A DNA stretch of 64,000 nt from positions 806,001 through 870,000 of the forward strand of contig CP137320.1 of NCBI GenBank assembly GCA_033182465.1. The letters are read 5' to 3'. Shown one piece after another: positions 57,549 to 64,000 of this stretch (position 1 is the first letter of the stretch; each line of letters opens with the position of its first letter). A program made the translations under genes and the position numbers. This DNA comes from Sanghuangporus weigelae. Taxonomy: Eukaryota > Basidiomycota > Agaricomycetes > Hymenochaetales > Hymenochaetaceae. A model generated the notes under the pieces. That model worked only from the letters and a program-made list of their open reading frames with translations, was not told the origin of the DNA and did not search any database.

Positions 57549-58774
57549 TTACGACCTGTGTCTGCGAACTGGCGAGAACGTCGCTGCTCTGGGCGAATTC
57601 CGCGTACGTGATCGACCACGGGGAGGTTCTTCGTCCATATCCACGTCCATTATGGGTACGTCACGGATCATCTTCCTCGATAGTACCGGAACGCCTATAG
57701 GCTCGTCATCGGCAAGCGTTTCCAGTGAACCATCCGTATCCGACATGCTGTCGTCCGAGTCGTCATCATAGTCAGAGTACGCGTCACTCTCATCGTCTTC
57801 CTCTTCGTCCGAACCCGATTCGCTATCCTCATCCACATCGCTCCCGTATGGTAAACATCTGTCTCCATCATCTCCACAAACGATAGGCGGTACGCCTGGC
57901 CCTACTCGCTCAGAATACCACCGCCCGAGAAAAGCTTTCATGCGCGAGCGCATACCAAGGTATTCTACGTTCCTTACCACATCCGCCCACTGTACGGTCC
58001 CCGCATCCAGCGCGCTCTTCAGAGCGTCAAACGTGCCAAAGTACATGAAATGTACGAGGTGTGGGAAAGACGACGGATCCGGAAGTGGAAGGTGGATGAT
58101 GGGATGGGAGGGCATGGAGGGCATGATGATGTACGGTTGCCGGTGCGGCGGTAGCATACTCCGTGGGACCGCAGGCGGAGTGTTGGGAGAATCGGGGCGA
58201 CCGTTCTCATCTGAGTGCGACGGAGGCCGTCCGCTGAAAAGATCACGGAAAAGCGAAGACTGTGCGAGCAAGTAGTCCAGATGAAGCTGTAGTAAATAAT
58301 AAAGCGAATAACCGTACGTACGTAAGAAAATCGATACCCCAGAATTGAGAGAATAAGCGCTAACGTACCTTGCTCGTCATTCGAGTAGGGCGTGTCACGG
58401 GCGCATTGGGCTCCGTGGCTCGACGGCCTAAGCCACGCTGAGGAGGTGGCTGAGCAGCCGTGGCATAATTAGATGAACAATCGGTAGAATTACGCGCGGC
58501 GCGGCGCTGAGGGACGATAGGCACGACTGTCAAGGTGTCAGACTTGCGAGCTGCTGACGAAAGATGAAGGCTACTTACTGATTGTGCAGTCGGCGGTGTG
58601 TGGCTTGTCCCAGTAGTTTACAGCGAGATTATGGAGCTGGTCGAGGATATAAGGCAGGGGAACGTTCTCGAGCGCTGGGGGAGGGAAGGGGCGGGCGAAG
58701 GCGAATGGGTTGACGAAAGAGGAAGAAGGTCGGCCAGCCTGGGCGCGAGTGAAGAGCTCACTGTCTGCCACCAT
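57549..58774 (-). CDS. Acidic BTB/POZ-like protein of unknown function
   Basis: The start at 58774 gives MVADSELFTRAQAGRPSSSF, followed by ENVPLPYILDQLHNLAVNYW and, after an intron, a linker with VTRPTRMTSK. The next exon reads LHLDYLLAQSSLFRDLFSGR, which looks like the dimer helix of a BTB/POZ fold, and continues to FPHLVHFMYFGTFDALKSAL and a helix pair (VEYLGMRSRMKAFLGRWYSE). A very acidic Asp/Ser/Glu stretch (about 57690-57840) precedes a basic tail (PRGRSRTRNSPRAATFSPVR) and the stop at 57549. Such BTB-like proteins are common in Agaricomycetes. Function is unknown. The fold call rests on pattern only, so it is moderate. Exon borders near 58280-58560 are approximate. Confidence 0.75.
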
Positions 58775-60018
58775 AGTGTGTTGAGGAGGAGAGTGGCAGT
58801 CTTGAGGAGTGAGAGAGAAAGGGAATGGGTTGGGATAATAAGTAGCAGACGAGATGAAAGAAAGGAGAGAAAGAGTACTAGCTAACAAATAACAACAACT
58901 AATAGCAGGTCAGCTCCGTGACGCGTGATATGATATACTATTATTTATTTTATCTCAGATTATCTCGCCGGCTCACCACGTGCTTCCTTCCATTCCTCGC
59001 TTCGTTGCTGTGCTCAGATCTTATTGTCTTCATAGACCCCGTATCACCCCCATCCAATCATGGTAACCTCTCCCTCTGCCCTGTGCCGTCCCCCGGCTCA
59101 CCACGGCTAGGCACGCTCAGATCCGGCCAATATCCAATCTCTCTTCTCCTCCCACAGAAAACCCAATCTCAGCACATCTCCTTACGCTCCAAAGAACGTT
59201 CGATAAAAGGAAAATATCTATTCAGTCCTACACACTCACTCACACTACACTTCCTTCATTAGTTTCGCCATTTAGCTGGATTACTTAACAAACAAAAGCA
59301 ACACGAGGGATGCGATGCGAATGCACGCAAATTCGGAAAGACAGAAGAAGAGAAATCGAAAAAGAACGTCAGTCAGAGAGAGAGAGAGAGAAATGGAGGC
59401 GAGATGAGATAGCTTTGGAAAAATAAAAGGATTGTGGAGTTGATCCCGTCAGTGTACACTTGGTTGCAAAGTAACGAGTGATGAAAAAATCGAGAACAAA
59501 AAAAAAGTTGAAAGCAGGCACGGTGGTTATATCTACGCGGGCGGTTGCTGCAAAACGAACGAAACCGTTGCTCTGTACGTCGTCCGTTGTCGAGCGTCGA
59601 GCGTCCCAGGAGAAGAATGAGAAGGAGCGGGAAATCGAAGAATCACGTCAAGAAATGATAGGGGAGCGTTACTTGGCGATCAATCGATCAAAGAGAATTC
59701 GGAAGTGCCCACCTAACGAGCGCTACAAAGCAACGACCTAATTAGGATGGTCTCGACAGATCCCCCTTCTCGCTGACGCTTCGGATTCCAGATGAGAAGA
59801 CACGGCTGTATGGGTATTGAGATAGACTGCATAGCACCCGATCGGGAACTAAGCAAAGGTCGGTTTCGTGGGTGTGATGGTCGGTGTGGGGTGGTAACGC
59901 AAACGGCAGAACGGCAGAGCAAAATGCAAAGCAAGAAAAGCAGCAGGGTTGAAGAAGGTTGACGATCCCAGGTAACGGAATAAACGGACACGGACACGGG
60001 TTCGAGAGGAACATCGCG
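58775..60018. other. Intergenic region between BTB-like gene start and LIS1 stop
   Basis: 1.24 kb that holds the BTB-like gene's promoter and CT-rich leader on the minus strand and the LIS1 3' end. An (AG)n run lies at about 59375-59391. Short open frames have no family character. Confidence 0.5.
59375..59391. repeat. (AG)n microsatellite
   Basis: About eight AG units, non-coding, in the LIS1/BTB spacer. Confidence 0.85.
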
Positions 60019-61716
60019 CTAGGGCGTCCAGACTTTGATAGTCTGGTCGACGCTCCCTGTCGCGACTACATTTACCCGCTTCTCCTCCTCGCCCTTACCA
60101 TCCGGCCCCGCTCCCGCCCCATTCAGTACCGTTCCCCCCGTCGTCGCCCGTCCCCACGCCATACTTTGTACAAAATGCCCGTGTGCCTCGACGGTTTTGA
60201 TACATCGCCCTGTCGCGAGCTCCCATACTCGGATGGTCTTGTCGTCCGAACACGAAAGCAGGAACTTCCCAGTCGGATGGAACACGAGTGCACGCACCCA
60301 GTTGTCGTGGCCCGGCTGGACACATATTTATCAGTATCCGATGCACGACACGAAAATAAAACTATAAGCCTGACAAGATTGCGAATCAGTTGTCCGGTCG
60401 TCGTATCCCATATCTTAATGAACTTGTCACGCCCGCCCGTCGCTGCATATAACCCAGGCTGTCTGGATCGATCGGCAGTAATCCCGCCCAGCTCTCGAAT
60501 TGCTGGATACGCATTTACAGGTGCGAAGACGATCGTCTCTACGACATTTTCGTGCCCTCGCAGTTCTACTTTTGAGTCCCCCGATTGATAGTCCCATATT
60601 CGCCCAGTCTACCAGATAGAAATTCGTAAGTTGGATACTGGAACCAGAAATCGTGCACGAACGTGGTCGTTTGAACAGCTTGCTAGCAAGCGGCCATCGT
60701 CAGAAGGGGCAACGCATCGTACCCATTCGCCGTGTCCTGATAGTAATCGTACTTGATGCCTGCACAAACCCCATCAGAGCCAAATGGAGAAAAAAGGATA
60801 CCAAACTCACCCTAACGCAACATTCCAAATACGTATGGTTCGATCTCGCCCAGCACTTACAATAAAATCATCTCCAGGCATAAATCGTACAGATGATATG
60901 CTATGATCGTGACCCGCCATGGTCTTTATATTCTTCCAGTCATTTTGAGTATCCCAGATTTTTATAAATAAGTCCGCCGCGCCAGACACTGAATCGAATT
61001 GTTAACGCAACTCGGCGGAAGTAAATTGAACAAAAACGGAACGCGCACCGAGGAGGTTCCCTTTTGAATCGAAGTCTATGTCGTTCACCGCTCGCGTATG
61101 GCCCTTGAGCGTACGATCAAATTCGCCCGTCTCCCAGTCCCAGATTTTGATTGTTGCGTCATTACTCGCGGAAGCAAGTAGAGAATACAGAGGATGGAAC
61201 GTGACTTTTGTGATTTCTCCTCTGTGGCCTGTCAAGACGCGTCCCGCCGGAGCTCGAGGTACCCAGTCGGATTGAGATGCAGCGCGTTTAGCAGGGGACA
61301 TCGATACTTCTTCTTGTAAAGCAGCATTACGGTTCTCCAAATCCATTATCTATGTCGCGAAATCATAGAGCGAGTAGATCGAAAGCATATGTCAAGTAGA
61401 GATCAAGACACTGTTCATCCGCATTCAACTCGCACGCAACACGCAAGACAAACGCACCTTCTTCTGCAATCGAATGACACTCGTCCACTTCTTCTCCAAC
61501 AACATCGCATATTTAGACTTTGGATCCGGGGTATGGTCAACATTTGCTTCGCTCTTTAGCGCACTATAAGCTTCAGTGAAGTTCTGAGAATGGAGATACT
61601 CGAGGATGGACTTGTGTCTAGCATGTAACAAAGCATTTCATAAGAATCCGTGTCGATAGGATATGTTTGTGGCTAGCTCACAGTTCGTCCTTCTGTCTTT
61701 CAGAAAGTAAGGACAT
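60019..61716 (-). CDS. PAC1: Nuclear distribution protein LIS1/PAC1
   Basis: LIS1 binds dynein and keeps it engaged on microtubules for nuclear migration. The start at 61716 gives [12 protein letters not shown] spliced to [20 protein letters not shown], the LisH dimerisation motif. A coiled coil follows ([17 protein letters not shown]). Seven WD40 repeats come next: [119 protein letters not shown] and a final [15 protein letters not shown]. The C-terminus is [14 protein letters not shown] with the stop at 60019. About 440 residues, standard for the family. It is divergent from the polyglutamine gene. Confidence 0.95.
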
Positions 61717-62591
61717 GACGGCCGATTTGGTTTGTCCACCCGTGTCCGTTCGCCGGACAATGGATGACAACTATTGAAGACTTATGATTAACAGCAACCC
61801 GCTGAAGCAGCGCCTTGCCGAGCGCGTCGAACGTCGAGAACGAAGAGTCTAAGCTGCTGAGCTTGATGTTAACGAGCCTGTTCAAGTTGCGTTACATTAT
61901 GGACGCGTGCCATCGTGGGAACTGGCTGCTATTTGTGGCTGTCACGCCTGATAATTCCATTTTTGTCATATTTTCCTTATTCGCCTTTCAGAGCCGAGCT
62001 GTAGGATAATGTTAGACGATGATGAACTGATCTTGCATATTCCTTGCTTGTGAAGAGTAGGAGGCAATAGAAAAAGTTAAGGATAAATCTAGGTGTGACG
62101 CCGCTAAATGCTTTTGTTACCCATAGGCGGCCGAGTGTCGTAATGATGTGACACTGAGATTACCGCCAGGCTTCCTCCTTACCAAATTTTTGTGCGACTT
62201 CCTCGCGTTTCTTGGCTTACTTCCTCTCGACAACACCTTGCCAACTAACTATCATCTACATATTCGTCGTCGTCGTCGTCGTATCGCACGTACTGACTAC
62301 GGACGAGCAATAGCGAAGTGAAGGACGGCTTTAGAGAGCGTGTATTACAAGACACCAGACCTGCTGTGCCGGCACAGACTCGTTGACACCGCCTGACAAC
62401 CGCTTCGTCTCTCTCATCTCGTCTCCTCATTCTTGCTTGCGTCTCTTTCTTCCCGTCGTCTTCTCTCTTTCTTACTGTTTCATTGCACCCTACGAGCCTT
62501 TCTCTCTAGTACTCTCTGTCTTCTTTGCTTGATAGAATCGATCGAACGTTCCTGAAAGGTATTGATCCGTATACGATAATACTAGCACACG
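61717..62591. promoter_or_regulatory. Divergent promoter region, LIS1 / polyQ gene
   Basis: 875 bases between two start codons. A (CGT)n run of six units lies at 62265-62282. A pyrimidine-rich leader (about 62440-62525, with TCTCTTTCTT-type runs) precedes the plus-strand start, typical of fungal core promoters. No gene is seen. Confidence 0.55.
62265..62282. repeat. (CGT)n microsatellite
   Basis: Six CGT units, non-coding, in the spacer upstream of the polyQ gene. Confidence 0.85.
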
Positions 62592-63463
62592 ATGTCCAAT
62601 CATCCTGTCTCGCCCCCGCCTATCCCGCCGAGCTCCCCGGGTGCTACTGGCGTCCGACGTGTACATACTATATCAGCTGCATCGCGAGCTGCCCGTGCTG
62701 GTTCACGCCTGCTGTCATCGGAAGAGGCACAACAGCAACAAGTCTGGAACGATGATGAGGTAGTCGATCAAGACTGGGTTGGCGGAGTCGGTGCTGTTGG
62801 CGAGAAGAGCTCGAATCTGCATCGTCAGGCATCTCTCCCAACAAGGTATAACAGGGGTTCGTAAATTATCAGCTACCATCTACTAGTATTTTGACATATA
62901 TATATCTTCCGCAGCATTCCCGCGCGGTAATCAAAATCGCCAGGGTGGTACGATGACTCCTAGGACGATGAATAGTCTTACTGCGATTGCTGCTGAGCAA
63001 GGCCAGGAAGGCGAGGAAGAGGAATGGGAGAACGACATGAAAGGTTGGAACGGTGACGAGGTAGTTGCATCATGCTATTACTTCCGTAATATCAATCATG
63101 TCTGACTGAAGCTCTAACTTTTAGCGCTTTGATGCACATGACATGGCGCACTACCAGCACGTAGTGGACTCCCAGTCAGGCTCCTCGCAAGGACATTCGC
63201 CGTTGTCACCGTCTTTCCCTGCACATACAACCTCGCCTCCTCCGGCTGAAGTTAATGTAAGACGTAACCAATCTTTGACCTATGGTGCGGCTGCCGGAAA
63301 TGTCCGTCGCATGGCAGTCAACTTGCGACGCTCCGGAACGCTTCAAGCTCATATGGAACGTCCGCACGCGGCTTCTTCCGCCTCACCTCCGAGTCCACTT
63401 GACAACGAGGAAGACTTTGCCGACGAAGTTTATAATGAAGAAGATTATCAATACGCTTTGCTT

Positions 63464-63531
<68 letters not shown>

Positions 63532-64000
63532 GTCGTATGGTCACACACCCACATCTTCGATTGGTCGTAGCTCGCCCTGGAGTACATCAAACAATGTCAA
63601 CGAATGGAAGTATGGCAACAATAACAATGGCTCGAGCGCTATTGACGATGTCCAGCGTGTAATGTCGGCTTTAGAACTCTCCAGCGCCAATCTTTCTCAG
63701 CAGAACCAAAACTTTGCCAATAGCGGGGCTAATCAAGGTCTTCCTCCGCGCCTTAACCAGCATGGCGGCGCTATTGGCCAGGGAGCTGGTTTGCGTCGTC
63801 CTTCTGGCAGCATTGGGAACGGAAGCAGCAACGGTAATGAAATCGGTATGAGCATGGGCATGGGCATGGGCATGGCTCAACGTGGAGGACCAGACAAGTT
63901 ATCGCTCGTCACGGACCTTGACACAAGTAGCATCAAGAGTGGGCCCAGCAGCGCTGGTACCAATGTCCCGAGTGTCGGGCATGGAAATGGTTTCATGCAG
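62592..64000 (+). CDS. Polyglutamine protein, 5' part (runs off window); possible RNA-binding protein
   Basis: Only the N-terminal part is in the window. Exons read MSNHPVSPPPIPPSSPGATG, then VRRVHTISAASRAARAGSRL, then across an intron AFPRGNQNRQGGTMTPRTMN, an acidic WENDMKGWNGDE, and RFDAHDMAHYQHVVDSQSGS. A run of 23 glutamines follows (63464-63532, mixed CAG and CAA). The rest is Asn/Ser/Gly-rich with GMGMGMGM repeats. Several basic-residue phosphorylation-type sites occur (RRNQS, LRRSGT, LRRPSG). No folded domain lies in the visible part. Disordered N-termini like this precede the repeats of fungal Puf/Pumilio-type RNA-binding proteins, but this is only a guess. The open frame continues to position 64000. 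Confidence 0.8.
63464..63532 (+). repeat. CAG/CAA polyglutamine tract, 23 codons
   Basis: Twenty-three consecutive Gln codons in frame, the first eight mostly CAG, then a uniform CAA run and a terminal CAG. Read from the complementary strand it gives a poly-Val/Ala artefact frame. Confidence 0.95.

Noticed and set aside
63318-63590. Poly-valine/alanine protein on the minus strand
   Set aside because: Reverse reading of the CAG/CAA glutamine repeat.

Overview
The window is nuclear DNA of a filamentous basidiomycete, most likely a mushroom-forming Agaricomycete (inference). The reasons are a dense array of housekeeping genes on both strands, many GT-AG introns of about 45-70 bases, and a gene set that includes a White-collar-2 photoreceptor partner, a Hop1 meiotic axis protein, a secreted GDSL esterase and a secreted type-B carboxylesterase. 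I recognise no tRNA, rRNA, CRISPR array or intact transposon. Gene spans below run from start codon to stop codon and include introns; gene models were read by eye from family conservation and splice signals.

Layout, 1-20 kb: ILV2 acetolactate synthase (-), a GDSL/CE16-type esterase (-), AP-2 mu adaptin (+), a SAPS-family phosphatase regulator (+), an FAH-family hydrolase (-), the large STT4 phosphatidylinositol 4-kinase (+) and a myosin light chain (+). 20-33 kb: a FAF2/Ubx3-like UBX protein (-), the lariat-debranching partner DRN1/CWF19L1 (+), a VCX1-type Ca2+/H+ exchanger (-), a phosphoglycerate-mutase-family phosphatase (-) and MAK21/NOC1 (+). 33-45 kb: DOA1/UFD3 (-), HOP1 (-), a small ankyrin protein (+), an SRP40/NOLC1-like nucleolar protein (-) and lumazine synthase RIB4 (+). 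45-64 kb: a 1.9-kb gene-poor stretch, a carboxylesterase (+), a PHD-JmjC histone demethylase (+), WC-2 (-), a 4.2-kb gene-poor stretch, an acidic BTB-like protein (-), LIS1/PAC1 (-) and the start of a polyglutamine protein (+) that runs off the window.

The genes form no obvious metabolic or mobile cluster. Some loose themes appear: membrane traffic and phosphoinositide signalling (AP-2 mu, SAPS protein, STT4, DOA1), ribosome biogenesis (MAK21, SRP40-like) and chromatin/meiosis (HOP1, JHD1). Many neighbours are divergent pairs sharing short promoters of 140-230 bases.

I found no convincing new multi-gene system. The most unusual signal is in the STT4 kinase domain. The conserved reading frame is kept only if a 65-base intron with AT...AC ends but major-spliceosome-like internal sequence (18865-18929) is removed, and it is followed directly by an 8-base micro-exon. 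Other notable points are a tandem set of clathrin-adaptor-type motifs in the SAPS protein tail, a Gcn4-type site upstream of ILV2, and a 16-bp palindrome carrying an MluI cell-cycle box between HOP1 and its divergent neighbour.
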